From an uncultured Burkholderiales bacterium (GTDB lineage Bacteria; Pseudomonadota; Gammaproteobacteria; Burkholderiales; Burkholderiaceae_C), in assembly GCA_903935585.1 (NCBI GenBank), contig CAIZSE010000007.1, forward strand, positions 1 to 64,000: a stretch of 64,000 nucleotides of DNA, in the 5' to 3' direction. The notes beneath the pieces are model-generated. The model was not told the DNA's origin. It worked only from the letters and a program-made list of their open reading frames with translations, and made no database searches. Position 1 is the stretch's first letter. Every line of letters starts with the position of its first letter. Position numbers and translations under genes: made by a program. Positions 31,171 to 40,518 of this stretch are shown one piece after another.

Positions 31171-33288
31171 TCAGGCCTTGGTAACGGAAGGGTTGTTGCG
31201 TGGATCGGCTTGTACGGTGTTGATCACCTTGACGGCCTGGTCATCCGGAATTTCACTGTAAGACAGCACCGTGAGGTCATTCACGCGGTAGCGAACGGCA
31301 CGGGACATCCAGGGCCGGATCGCGGGTGAAACCACCAACACAGCAGGAAGACCCTGCTCTTCTGTGGCCCGTGCGCTTTCGCGAAGGGCCGCAAACAGAC
31401 TTTCTGCCAAACCAGGCTCCAGCACCATTCCGGCGGAGTTGGTGTTTTGCTGCAGCACGTTGTGCAACAACTGCTCAAGCTGCGGGTCCAGTGTCAAAAC
31501 AGACAAGGTGTCACGGTTTTCAGTCAGGCTTTGCACAATCATGCGGCCGAGTTTCGGACGGACCAGCTGGGTCAATTGGTCCGGGTCTTGTGTACGGCCA
31601 CAAACTTCGGTCAAAGCTTCAACCACGGTGCGCATGTCACGGATCGGCACCGACTCCAGCAACAGGTTTTGCAGGGTGCGGGTCACCACACCCAATGACA
31701 GCTTGCCAGGCACCAGCTCTTCAACCAATTTGGGGGATTTAGCGGCCAGTTTGTCCAGCAGTTTCTGGGCCTCGTCGTGGCTCATCAGCTCGGAGGCGTT
31801 GTCGCGCAACACCTTGTTCATGTGGGTGGCAATGGCTGTGCTCGGATCCACCACCGTGTAGCCCAAAGCCCTGGCCTGGTCGCGCAAGGCCGGCTCTATC
31901 CAGACGGCTTCCAAACCAAAAGCAGGCTCTTTTGTGGTCAAGCCTTCGATCTTGCCGTAGACCTTGCCAGGGTTGATCGCCAATTCGCGGCCCACCTTGA
32001 CTTCGCCCCGACCGCGCACCACACCATTCAGAACGATGTGGTAAGTGTCAGGCTCCAGGTTGAGCGCATCGCGGATGCGCACAGGCTGAACCAAAAAGCC
32101 CAGTTCAGCTGACAATTTTTTGCGGACACCTTTGACCCGGGTCATCAGCTGACCGCCCGACTCGACGTTGACCAGGGGGATCAGGCCGTAGCCGATTTCA
32201 AGGCCGATCAGGTCCACCTGCTCCACATCGTCCCAATCCAGCTCTTTGGGCGCTTCGTTCGCAGGCAAAGCAGGCGCTGCCAAGCTTTGCTCCAGCACCA
32301 TCTGTTTGCGCATCACCATGAAGGCCACGCCCGCCGTGGCGGCTGCCAAGGTCAGAAAGACCAGATGCGGCATGCCGGGCACCAAGCCCAAAATGGTCAA
32401 AATACCTGCGGCAATGAACAAAGCCGGGACATTCGACAACTGCGAAGTGGCCTGCTCGGTCATCGACTCGGATGTGGTCACCCGGGTCACGATGATGGCG
32501 GTGGCCAGCGACAAGAACAAGGATGGAATCTGGGCAACCAGGCCGTCACCAATGGTCAACAGCACATAGATACGGGTTGCATCGCCCACGGGCAAATTGT
32601 GCTGCCCGATGCCAATCGCCAGACCACCCACGATGTTGATGATCAAAATCAGCAAGCCCGCCATGGCGTCACCGCTGACGAATTTGGAAGCACCGTCCAT
32701 GGAGCCGAAGAAATCAGACTCCTGGGCCAGCTCTTCCCGGCGTTTTTTGGCGGTTTCCTGATCGATCACACCCGCGTTCAAATCGGCATCGATCGACATT
32801 TGCTTGCCAGGCATGGCGTCCAGTGTGAAGCGCGCATTGACCTCGGACACACGACCCGCACCCTTGGTCACCACAAAGAAGTTCACGATCATCAAAATCA
32901 CAAAGATGATGAAACCAACAACGTAATTTCCACCGATCACGAACTCGCCAAACGCGGCAATCACCTTGCCCGCCGCCTCGGGGCCTTCATGGCCATTGAC
33001 CAGGACGACCCGGGTAGAGGCCACGTTCAAGGCCAGGCGCAACATTGTGGCGAACAACAAAACCGAAGGAAACGAAGAAAATTCCAGCGGCTTGCGCGTG
33101 CCGATGGCGATCATGATGACCACCAGGCCGATCATGATGTTGAAGGTGAACAGGATGTCCAGCAACAAAGGGGGCAGCGGAACCACCAACATCGCCATGA
33201 TCAACAAGACCAAGGCGGGCAAACCCAAACCCGCCAAATCGAAGCGCGCAAAGTTCTGTCGGATCGCGGACAGGGTCAAAGTGTTCAT
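31171..33288 (-). CDS. flhA: Flagellar biosynthesis protein FlhA
   Basis: FHIPEP family: NIMIGLVVIMIAIGTRKPLEFSSFPSVLLFATMLRLALNVASTRVVL; FTLDAMPGKQMSIDADLNAGVI. Confidence 0.97.
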   Translation of the reverse strand: MNTLTLSAIRQNFARFDLAGLGLPALVLLIMAMLVVPLPPLLLDILFTFNIMIGLVVIMIAIGTRKPLEFSSFPSVLLFATMLRLALNVASTRVVLVNGHEGPEAAGKVIAAFGEFVIGGNYVVGFIIFVILMIVNFFVVTKGAGRVSEVNARFTLDAMPGKQMSIDADLNAGVIDQETAKKRREELAQESDFFGSMDGASKFVSGDAMAGLLILIINIVGGLAIGIGQHNLPVGDATRIYVLLTIGDGLVAQIPSLFLSLATAIIVTRVTTSESMTEQATSQLSNVPALFIAAGILTILGLVPGMPHLVFLTLAAATAGVAFMVMRKQMVLEQSLAAPALPANEAPKELDWDDVEQVDLIGLEIGYGLIPLVNVESGGQLMTRVKGVRKKLSAELGFLVQPVRIRDALNLEPDTYHIVLNGVVRGRGEVKVGRELAINPGKVYGKIEGLTTKEPAFGLEAVWIEPALRDQARALGYTVVDPSTAIATHMNKVLRDNASELMSHDEAQKLLDKLAAKSPKLVEELVPGKLSLGVVTRTLQNLLLESVPIRDMRTVVEALTEVCGRTQDPDQLTQLVRPKLGRMIVQSLTENRDTLSVLTLDPQLEQLLHNVLQQNTNSAGMVLEPGLAESLFAALRESARATEEQGLPAVLVVSPAIRPWMSRAVRYRVNDLTVLSYSEIPDDQAVKVINTVQADPRNNPSVTKA

Positions 33289-33350
33289 GGTGAGGTGGGG
33301 GCTGGCAGAGTGAACAGAGGGCTGGGGTGTAAAAGTTTCAACACCGATGA

Positions 33351-33366
33351 AGCAAGGTGCATGCCA
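33351..33366 (-). promoter_or_regulatory. sigma54 promoter candidate for flhA
   Basis: Minus strand TGGCAT-GCACC-TTGCT. Confidence 0.6.
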
Positions 33367-33415
33367 AACGATTTGACACCCCCCAGTTGGGCCAACCGGT
33401 CAACGCCCTGAAAGC

Positions 33416-33431
33416 TGGTGCGCAAATTGCT
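33416..33431 (+). promoter_or_regulatory. sigma54 promoter candidate for fliK operon
   Basis: TGGTGC-GCAAA-TTGCT. Confidence 0.45.
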
Positions 33432-33522
33432 CAATCTGGTCATTCCACGATGGAGCGGCAACAAATAACCGCTTTTTCTGGACCGTTTGACCTGTCAGAA
33501 CCACACAGAAGATGCCAAGCCC

Positions 33523-35253
33523 ATGACCATTGCATTGATTGACAACCCCAGTCGCGCAGGCAACAGCCTTAAAACCGATTCTTTGGACCTCAAAAATGAC
33601 AAAGACTCGCGTTCGCCAAGCTCAGAATTTGGCCAAGTGATGTCTGTTGTGATGGCCCCCGACGGCGCACCAGCCGCATCGGGCACATCCAATGAAGCCA
33701 GCCTTGCCGCCGGACAGCAAGCCATTGATGGGCAAGCGCTTGCCGAAGCCACACCGGGCATGCCCGGGCTTTATGGCCCATTGGGTGGCGATTTCTTGAA
33801 AGCCTTTCATCTCGGCCCCCACCTCAATGTCATCACGCCAGAGACAGCCGTGCCGGACGAACAAAGCCTTGAAGCCTTTGCAAGGTCACAAGGCCTGGAC
33901 GAAACAGCCGTTCAGTGGCTGATGGGCACGCCACCCGGTGCGACAAACAAGCCCCTGGGACTTCTGACCGAAGCTTCGGCCCTTTTGGCAAACACGCCCC
34001 CCTTGGGCATCGCTGCCCATGGGGTCAGCAGCATTGACTCCAAGAGCGCCGACAAAGCGCAGGCAAGCATTGGCGCCCCCGGCACCGTCGGGACGGTTGG
34101 CACTGTTGGCACTGTTGGCACTGTTGGCACTGTTGGCACTGTTGGCGCTGTTGCCACTGTTGGCGCTGTTGGGACCATCAGCATCTCAGGCGCCACGGTA
34201 GCCATTGACACCTCGGGCGCCTTACGAAGCAATGTCAGCTCCGGCACCCCAGGAAGCGTTGGCACTGAGGGCATTGCGGGCACCACGCCCATCACCACAG
34301 ACACCAGCAGTTCGCCAGCATCCTCCGCAGCCACATCGGGTGATCTCGTCAAAGGTGCTGCCGCGGTCAAGCCCGACCTGCCCATCACCAACAGCGTGTT
34401 GAACAGTGCCGCACTGTGGGCCATGGCCCAACAGACAGAAAAGGCCCGCACGGCCAGTCCTGCCCCGGACGCCCTGACAGAGGCAGCGCAAGTGCAGGTC
34501 ACCCTGATGCCCCCGCCATCACCCGCCGCCATCTGGATGCAGCGCAATGCCTTGGTCATCACGTCAGCCAAAGAACCGGTGGCCACCAAGGCCGGCGTGT
34601 CTTTGAGCGAGCTGGACTTGACGCAAGCCGCCTCCCCGGAACTTCTGGAAAGCTTGGGCCAGGAACTGACTGAGGGCGGCGCCGCGGCATCATCGGGCAC
34701 CCATCACGCACCTGTGTCAGGCCATGCGGGCCATAAACCCGACATGCTGGCAGCAGCTCGCCTGGATGTCCAAAATTCAGACGCCAACCCTTCAGCACCT
34801 GATGCAGCCACCGCGCAACGCAGTGAAAACATCCAGAATCTGGCCGAAAAGATGGGCCAGGCGGTCGGGCAGCGCATACTGTCCGAAATCGAAAAAGGCC
34901 AGTGGCACCTTAAAATCTCGCTGCGACCCGCCACCCTGGGCCACATCGAAGTAGAAATGAGAATGCGCAGTGGCGAAATGGATGCGGTCTTCACGGCACA
35001 AAACGCCGTCACCCGGGAACTGCTGCAAGACGGCATGTCCAAGCTCAAAGACACCTTGAGTCAAATGGGCATGGATGTTGCTTCAGTCCTGGTAGGCGAT
35101 GGTCAAACCCAAAAACGTGGCGGAGAGTCGACACCTGGTCAAACAGGAAAATCGACCAATGCCGATGCTGACGATTCAAAAGCCACTGCGTCACAATCCG
35201 TCAGCGCACCACGCATGAAAATGGGAGAAGACGGCTGGGATGTACTGGTTTGA
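33523..35253 (+). CDS. fliK: Flagellar hook-length control protein FliK
   Basis: C-terminal Flg_hook-like LKISLRPATLGHIEVEMRMRSGEMDAVFTAQNAVTRELLQDGMSKLKDTLSQMGMDVASVLV; precedes fliL. Confidence 0.9.
   Translation: MTIALIDNPSRAGNSLKTDSLDLKNDKDSRSPSSEFGQVMSVVMAPDGAPAASGTSNEASLAAGQQAIDGQALAEATPGMPGLYGPLGGDFLKAFHLGPHLNVITPETAVPDEQSLEAFARSQGLDETAVQWLMGTPPGATNKPLGLLTEASALLANTPPLGIAAHGVSSIDSKSADKAQASIGAPGTVGTVGTVGTVGTVGTVGTVGAVATVGAVGTISISGATVAIDTSGALRSNVSSGTPGSVGTEGIAGTTPITTDTSSSPASSAATSGDLVKGAAAVKPDLPITNSVLNSAALWAMAQQTEKARTASPAPDALTEAAQVQVTLMPPPSPAAIWMQRNALVITSAKEPVATKAGVSLSELDLTQAASPELLESLGQELTEGGAAASSGTHHAPVSGHAGHKPDMLAAARLDVQNSDANPSAPDAATAQRSENIQNLAEKMGQAVGQRILSEIEKGQWHLKISLRPATLGHIEVEMRMRSGEMDAVFTAQNAVTRELLQDGMSKLKDTLSQMGMDVASVLVGDGQTQKRGGESTPGQTGKSTNADADDSKATASQSVSAPRMKMGEDGWDVLV
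34081..34179 (+). repeat. In-frame 9-bp tandem repeat (GGCACTGTT) in fliK, encoding (GTV)n
   Basis: About 11 units; five perfect consecutive copies at 34099-34143. Confidence 0.95.
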
Positions 35254-35277
35254 CACGCAAACTACCAAGGAACGAAC

Positions 35278-35856
35278 ATGGCAGACGAAGAAATTGAAGT
35301 TGAAGGCAAGAAAAAGTCACCCCTGATCAAAATTGTGGTGATCGCTTTGGTGGCCATCTTGCTGTTGGCCGGAACCGCTGTGGGCACGATGTTTGTCACG
35401 GGCTTCTTCGACAAAAAAGACACCCACGCAGCGGAGCAGGCTCTGAAAACCATGGAAGAAGGCGCTGCCGACAGCAAAGCAGCTGCCAGTGACGCCTCCC
35501 CTCAAAAGAAGGCCAAAGAATCACCCGAGCTGCAGCGCTTTGAAAACAGCTACATGGAGCTGGAAAAACCTCTGGTCTCCAACCTGACCAACACACGCAA
35601 GGTCATCCAGCTCAACCTGGCCATCATGACGCACTACGATGAGCGCGTCTTCAAGAACGCCAAGAAGCACGAGTTCGCACTGCGCTCCGTGGCCCTCGAT
35701 GTGATGCGCCAAATGACCGAGGCCGATCTGGGAAAACCTGAATTTCGAAAAGAGCTGGCCTCCAAAATTCGGGAAGAAATGAACAGCGTCTTGCAAAAAT
35801 ACGAAGATTTCGGTGGCATCGAAGAGGTGTACTTCACCAGTTTTGTGGTGCAGTGA
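35278..35856 (+). CDS. fliL: Flagellar basal body-associated protein FliL
   Basis: Single TM; YMELEKPLVSNLTNTRKVIQLNLAIMTHYDERV; position. Confidence 0.9.
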   Translation: MADEEIEVEGKKKSPLIKIVVIALVAILLLAGTAVGTMFVTGFFDKKDTHAAEQALKTMEEGAADSKAAASDASPQKKAKESPELQRFENSYMELEKPLVSNLTNTRKVIQLNLAIMTHYDERVFKNAKKHEFALRSVALDVMRQMTEADLGKPEFRKELASKIREEMNSVLQKYEDFGGIEEVYFTSFVVQ

Positions 35857-35887
35857 GCCCGCACACCCTTGAAGAAAACCCTTGACC

Positions 35888-36886
35888 ATGGCTGAAAACC
35901 AACCCTTGTTGTCCCAGGATGAACTGGCCGCCCTGTCGGCCAGCATCAGCGATGGCAGTCTTGACGTCGACACGGGCTACAACCTCGACGCCCAGATTCG
36001 CAAGCACGACCTGGCGGCAGAAGACAGCAGCCTGGGCGTGAACGTTTCTTCGCTGGACATGATCAACGAACGCTTCATTCGCATGTTCAGGCTGGGCATG
36101 CTTGAAGTTCTGCGCACCAGCCCCAGGATCAACCCCAGCCGAGCCCAGATTGTCCGTTTCAGTGACTACGTCAAAGACCTGAAAGCACCTCTCTCGGTCA
36201 ACATCATTCGCATGGCACCTTTGCGTGGCTACGCCATGGTGGTGATTGAACCCACCGTGGTGTTCAGCTCGCTCGACAGCTTTTTTGGTGGCTTTGGCCG
36301 AGGTGTGGGCCAACTCCCTCCTGGCCGTCTGTTCACACCGACCGAAACTCGCATCATCAAGATCATTTTGCAGGTCTTCTTCAGGTCATTCAAGGAAGCC
36401 TGGTCTCCAGTTACAGCCATTGATTTCGAGCATGTGAGCTCCGAGATCAACCCCCAATTTGCCCAAATTGCAGACGAAAACGACCTCGTCGTACTGAGTC
36501 GTTTTGAGTCCGACGCCGCCACACAAGGCGGGGGGTTCATCGACATGGTGATACCTTATGTGGCCCTCAAACCGGTCCGGGATTTGCTGCGCAGCCGTGT
36601 TCAAACCGGTGACGGCAACGAAGAGTCCGACAAGGTTTGGCACGGCCAATTGGCCGATGCTGTGCGCGACGCAGAACTCGAAATCCAGATCCTTCTGGGC
36701 AAGCTCAATTTGTCACTTCAGCAGCTCCAAACCATGCAGCCCGGTGACGTTTTGCCATTCAAAAAATCCGAATCGGCCAGAGCCCTTATCGAGGACATGC
36801 CCGTTTACGATGTCGAGATAGGCGCCTTGGGTAGCCAAGTGGCGGTGAAAATCGTCCAGGCCATCAGCCCAACCGTGCAAGCTTGA
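35888..36886 (+). CDS. fliM: Flagellar motor switch protein FliM
   Basis: LLSQDELAALSASISDG; MINERFIRMFRLGMLEVLRTSPRI. Confidence 0.95.
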   Translation: MAENQPLLSQDELAALSASISDGSLDVDTGYNLDAQIRKHDLAAEDSSLGVNVSSLDMINERFIRMFRLGMLEVLRTSPRINPSRAQIVRFSDYVKDLKAPLSVNIIRMAPLRGYAMVVIEPTVVFSSLDSFFGGFGRGVGQLPPGRLFTPTETRIIKIILQVFFRSFKEAWSPVTAIDFEHVSSEINPQFAQIADENDLVVLSRFESDAATQGGGFIDMVIPYVALKPVRDLLRSRVQTGDGNEESDKVWHGQLADAVRDAELEIQILLGKLNLSLQQLQTMQPGDVLPFKKSESARALIEDMPVYDVEIGALGSQVAVKIVQAISPTVQA

Positions 36887-36895
36887 CCCCCCCCC
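36887..36895 (+). repeat. C9 homopolymer in fliM-fliN intergenic spacer
   Basis: Read directly after the fliM stop codon. Confidence 0.9.
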
Positions 36896-36911
36896 ACACA
36901 GAGGAACGCTT

Positions 36912-37223
36912 ATGAGCGATACGACCACCACCGCCGAACCCACCCCCGAAACCGGGGAAAAAGGCCAAATCCATTCGGATGTTTTACAAAACATCCCCGT
37001 CACCTTGTCGATTGAGGTTGGCCGCGCCGTGATCAAGATCCGTGACCTGATGCGCCTGACCCAAGGCAGCGTGGTCGAGTTGGACCGCATTGCCGGAGAG
37101 CCTCTGAATTTGCTGGTCAACAACACCGTGGTGGCACAAGGCGAAGTGGTCTTGGTCAACGACCGTTACGGCATTCGGCTGACCCGCGTAGTGCCCGCCT
37201 CGGAACGGCTTGACAACCTTTAA
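36912..37223 (+). CDS. fliN: Flagellar motor switch protein FliN
   Basis: NIPVTLSIEVGRAVIKIRDLMRLTQGSVVELDRIAGEPLNLLVNNTVVAQGEVVLVNDRYGIRLT. Confidence 0.96.
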   Translation: MSDTTTTAEPTPETGEKGQIHSDVLQNIPVTLSIEVGRAVIKIRDLMRLTQGSVVELDRIAGEPLNLLVNNTVVAQGEVVLVNDRYGIRLTRVVPASERLDNL

Positions 37224-37240
37224 TCCAGAATGGCCAGGCT

Positions 37241-37537
37241 ATGAACTCGGTATGGACTTTGGGAGACTGGCTGCAATACCTGTTCAGTTTCATTTTTGTG
37301 ATCGGTTTGTTGCTGGCTCTTTTGTGGACCCTGCGCAAATTGCAGGGCGGCTCTTCGCTGCTGGGCAAAAATACCCACCGCATGCAAACACTTGAAACAC
37401 TGTCGGTCGGTGCCCGCCAAAAGATCATGCTGATCCGGGTCGATGACCGGGAAATCCTGATTGGTGTCTCCGCCCAACAGATGAGCGTGCTGGCCCCCTG
37501 GCCTGACGCTGCATCACCAGAAAAAACAACACCATGA
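37241..37537 (+). CDS. fliO: Flagellar biosynthetic protein FliO
   Basis: TM plus ETLSVGARQKIMLIRVDDREILIGVSAQQMSVLA; position. Confidence 0.9.
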   Translation: MNSVWTLGDWLQYLFSFIFVIGLLLALLWTLRKLQGGSSLLGKNTHRMQTLETLSVGARQKIMLIRVDDREILIGVSAQQMSVLAPWPDAASPEKTTP

Positions 37538-38286
37538 AGCGCTCCGTCACCATTGGCCTGATCCTCACCCTGCTGATCGGGCTGCTGCCCGTTTTGGCGC
37601 AGGCCGCCCCGGACATGCCGGCCATCACCAGCAGCAACACCGGCAAAGGCACGCAATACAGCATCACGCTGCAATTGCTGGCCCTGATGACGACCCTGTC
37701 GGTGCTGCCATCCCTGCTGCTCATGATGACTGCTTTTGTGCGCATCGTGATCGTCATGTCGATCTTGCGGCAAGCTTTGGGCACGGGTCAGACCCCCCCC
37801 AACATGGTGATCGTCGGGCTGTCGCTGTTCCTCACGCTTTTTGTGATGTCACCCGTCCTGAACGACGTTTACCAAAACGCCCTGCTGCCCTACATGAACC
37901 AGGGCATGGCGTTTGACAAAGCACTGGCGGCCGCAGAAAAGCCGATCCGGGCTTTCATGCTGCTGCAAACCCGTGAAGACGACATCGCCATGTTCATGGA
38001 AATCGCCCGCAACAAAGCTGTGACCAGCTCTCAAGATGTGCCGTTCATGACCCTGGTGCCCGCGTTTTTGACTTCTGAATTGAAAAGCGCTTTCACGATC
38101 GGCTTTTTGATTTACATCCCCTTTGTCGTGATCGACCTGATCGTGGCCAGCGTCTTGATGTCCATGGGCATGATGATGTTGTCACCCATGATGATTTCGA
38201 TGCCTTTCAAGCTGATGCTTTTTGTGCTGGTTGACGGCTGGAGCCTGATCATGGGTTCTTTGGCCGGCAGCTTTGCCATGCCTTAA
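37534..38286 (+). CDS. fliP: Flagellar biosynthetic protein FliP
   Basis: FVRIVIVMSILRQALGTGQTPPNMVIVGLSLFLTLFVMSPV. Confidence 0.97.
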   Translation: MKRSVTIGLILTLLIGLLPVLAQAAPDMPAITSSNTGKGTQYSITLQLLALMTTLSVLPSLLLMMTAFVRIVIVMSILRQALGTGQTPPNMVIVGLSLFLTLFVMSPVLNDVYQNALLPYMNQGMAFDKALAAAEKPIRAFMLLQTREDDIAMFMEIARNKAVTSSQDVPFMTLVPAFLTSELKSAFTIGFLIYIPFVVIDLIVASVLMSMGMMMLSPMMISMPFKLMLFVLVDGWSLIMGSLAGSFAMP

Positions 38287-38297
38287 AGGAGTACATC

Positions 38298-38567
38298 ATG
38301 GACACCGCCATGGTCATTGATTTAAGCCGTCAGGCTTTGTGGACCGCCATGCTGGTCTGCGCGCCTTTGCTGCTGGTGGCCTTGGCTGTGGGCCTGTTCA
38401 TCGGCATCATTCAGGCCGCCACCTCGATCAACGAATCGACGCTCAGCTTCATTCCAAAGTTGATCGTGATGGGGCTGGCCTTGTTGGCTTTTGGCAGCTG
38501 GCAACTGGTCACCCTGATCGACTTCACGCGCAGCATTTTTCAACGCATCCCGACCTTGTTCACCTGA
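38298..38567 (+). CDS. fliQ: Flagellar biosynthetic protein FliQ
   Basis: VGLFIGIIQAATSINESTLSFIPKLIVMGLALL. Confidence 0.95.
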   Translation: MDTAMVIDLSRQALWTAMLVCAPLLLVALAVGLFIGIIQAATSINESTLSFIPKLIVMGLALLAFGSWQLVTLIDFTRSIFQRIPTLFT

Positions 38568-38585
38568 ACACGGCCCCTGCCCGCC

Positions 38586-39362
38586 ATGAACTTCCTCGCA
38601 GCCGACATCATCGAAAGGTTTTATACCTTTTTGTGGCCCATGCTGCGCATTTCGGCACTGATGGTCGCAGCCCCCATTTTTTCGCTCAGCGCCTTCAACT
38701 TGCGCCTGCGGATTTTGATGGCCCTTGTCCTGGCATGGCTGGTTTACCCCTTGCACCAGTGGCCTGTGCTCGACCCCTCTACCGCACCTGGTCTGGTCGA
38801 GGTCTTCAACCAGATCATGATCGGGGCCGTCATGGGCCTGATCCTTCAAGTCGTAGTCGCGGCCGTCGTCGTCGGAGGGCAAAGCATTGCCGCAGCCATG
38901 GGCTTGTCCATGGCCAACATGCTGGATCCCAACATGGGCAGCGTGCCGGTCATTTCGCAATTGCTGATCATCATGTCGACCCTGATTTTTGTCGGCTTTG
39001 GGGGGCATGCCATCTTGCTGGGCTTGATCTCTGAATCCTTCAACTCACTGCCGATCGGCACCTCCATCCTCAACCAAAACGTTTATGGGCGCGTTCTGCA
39101 GTGGAGCTCCATGGTGTTTTTGGGAGCGGTTTTGATGGCCTTGCCTGTCATGGTGTCGCTGCTTTTCATCAACGTCGGCCTGGGCATCGTCACACGGGCT
39201 GCGCCCAGCCTGAACATTTTTGCAGTCGGATTTCCCGCCATGATCATCGCGGGCTTCCTGATTTTGATCATCTCGATGGGCAGCATCGGGACCCGCATTG
39301 AATGGCTCTGGGTTCAGGGCTTCACCGTGGTGCGCGACGTGCTGGGGGTGCCCAATGTCTGA
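38586..39362 (+). CDS. fliR: Flagellar biosynthetic protein FliR
   Basis: Multi-TM; ESFNSLPIG; GIVTRAAPSLNIFAVGFPAMI. Confidence 0.95.
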   Translation: MNFLAADIIERFYTFLWPMLRISALMVAAPIFSLSAFNLRLRILMALVLAWLVYPLHQWPVLDPSTAPGLVEVFNQIMIGAVMGLILQVVVAAVVVGGQSIAAAMGLSMANMLDPNMGSVPVISQLLIIMSTLIFVGFGGHAILLGLISESFNSLPIGTSILNQNVYGRVLQWSSMVFLGAVLMALPVMVSLLFINVGLGIVTRAAPSLNIFAVGFPAMIIAGFLILIISMGSIGTRIEWLWVQGFTVVRDVLGVPNV

Positions 39363-40518
39363 AGCCTCAGGTCAGGACAAAACCGAAGAGCCAACGGCCC
39401 GAAAACTGGGCAAGGCGCGCGAAGACGGGCAAGTGGCACGGTCGTCAGAATTGCCCGCTGCCGTCGTTGTCATTGGCGCGCTCTTGATGCTGTTGATGAC
39501 GGGCGGATGGCTGATCACACGCATGGCCAACGTGTTTGCCAATGGCTTTGTCTTTGACCGCACCACCATCAACAAGCCCCTGCTGCTGCCCGCGCTCTTT
39601 GGCGACCAGTTGATGGCGTCTTTCATCACGGTGATGCCCATCATGGTCTTTACCGTGGTTGCGGCCATCGTGGCCTCAGGCATGACCGGGGGTTATCTTT
39701 TCTCAATGCAGGCCGTTGCCCCCAAAGGCTCCAAACTCAGCTTGATCAATGGCCTGGGCCGCATATTTGGAACCCATGCGCTCGTTGAACTGGGCAAAGC
39801 CCTGCTCAAATTCAGCCTGGTCGCGCTCGTCTTGTGGTGGTCGCTGATGTCCAACATGGACGGGCTGATCCGCATCGGTCAGATGGGGCTGGAGCCCGCC
39901 CTCGCCGCTGCCGGCGTCATGATCATGCAATCGGCTTTGTGGGTGGCACTGAGTCTGGCGGTCATTGCGATGATCGATGTGCCTTACCAAAAATACTCGT
40001 TCAACAAGCGCATGCGCATGACCAAACAAGAGGTCAAAGACGAGTACAAACAAATGGAAGGCAGTCCGGAGGTCAAAGCCCAGATCCGCAGGCGCCAGCG
40101 CGAAATGGCCAACTCGCGCATGATGCAACGGGTCAAGGATGCCGACGTGGTGATCACCAACCCCGAGCACTTTGCCGTGGCACTTGAATACGACCCCACC
40201 GGAGACGGCGCCCCCATCATGGTCGCCAAAGGCTCGGACCACATGGCGGCACTCATTCGAGAAGAAGCCAAGGCCCATGGCGTTCATTTGTTTGAAGCCG
40301 CACCGCTGGCCCGCGCCATTTACTTCACCACTGAAGTCGAGCAACAAGTGCCGGAAGACCTCTACCATGCCGTTGCCCAGGTCATTGCCTACGTCTTTAG
40401 CCTGGAGGCGGCATCCCCCATGAATCCGCCCCAAGCCAAACCCAAAGTCAAAGTGCCTTCAAGCATGCTTTTCAATCCCGACGGCAGTCGGCTTGAGAAA
40501 GCTGGAGCCAGCGCATGA
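39355..40518 (+). CDS. flhB: Flagellar biosynthetic protein FlhB (cleavage motif NPEH)
   Basis: DKTEEPTARKLGKAREDGQVARSSEL; MTKQEVKDEYKQMEGSPEVKAQIRRRQREMA; VVITNPEHFAVAL. Confidence 0.95.
   Translation: MSEASGQDKTEEPTARKLGKAREDGQVARSSELPAAVVVIGALLMLLMTGGWLITRMANVFANGFVFDRTTINKPLLLPALFGDQLMASFITVMPIMVFTVVAAIVASGMTGGYLFSMQAVAPKGSKLSLINGLGRIFGTHALVELGKALLKFSLVALVLWWSLMSNMDGLIRIGQMGLEPALAAAGVMIMQSALWVALSLAVIAMIDVPYQKYSFNKRMRMTKQEVKDEYKQMEGSPEVKAQIRRRQREMANSRMMQRVKDADVVITNPEHFAVALEYDPTGDGAPIMVAKGSDHMAALIREEAKAHGVHLFEAAPLARAIYFTTEVEQQVPEDLYHAVAQVIAYVFSLEAASPMNPPQAKPKVKVPSSMLFNPDGSRLEKAGASA

Noticed and set aside
32287-33411. 374-aa plus-strand ORF opposite flhA
   Set aside because: Gln/His-rich antisense frame with no domain; flhA is certain.
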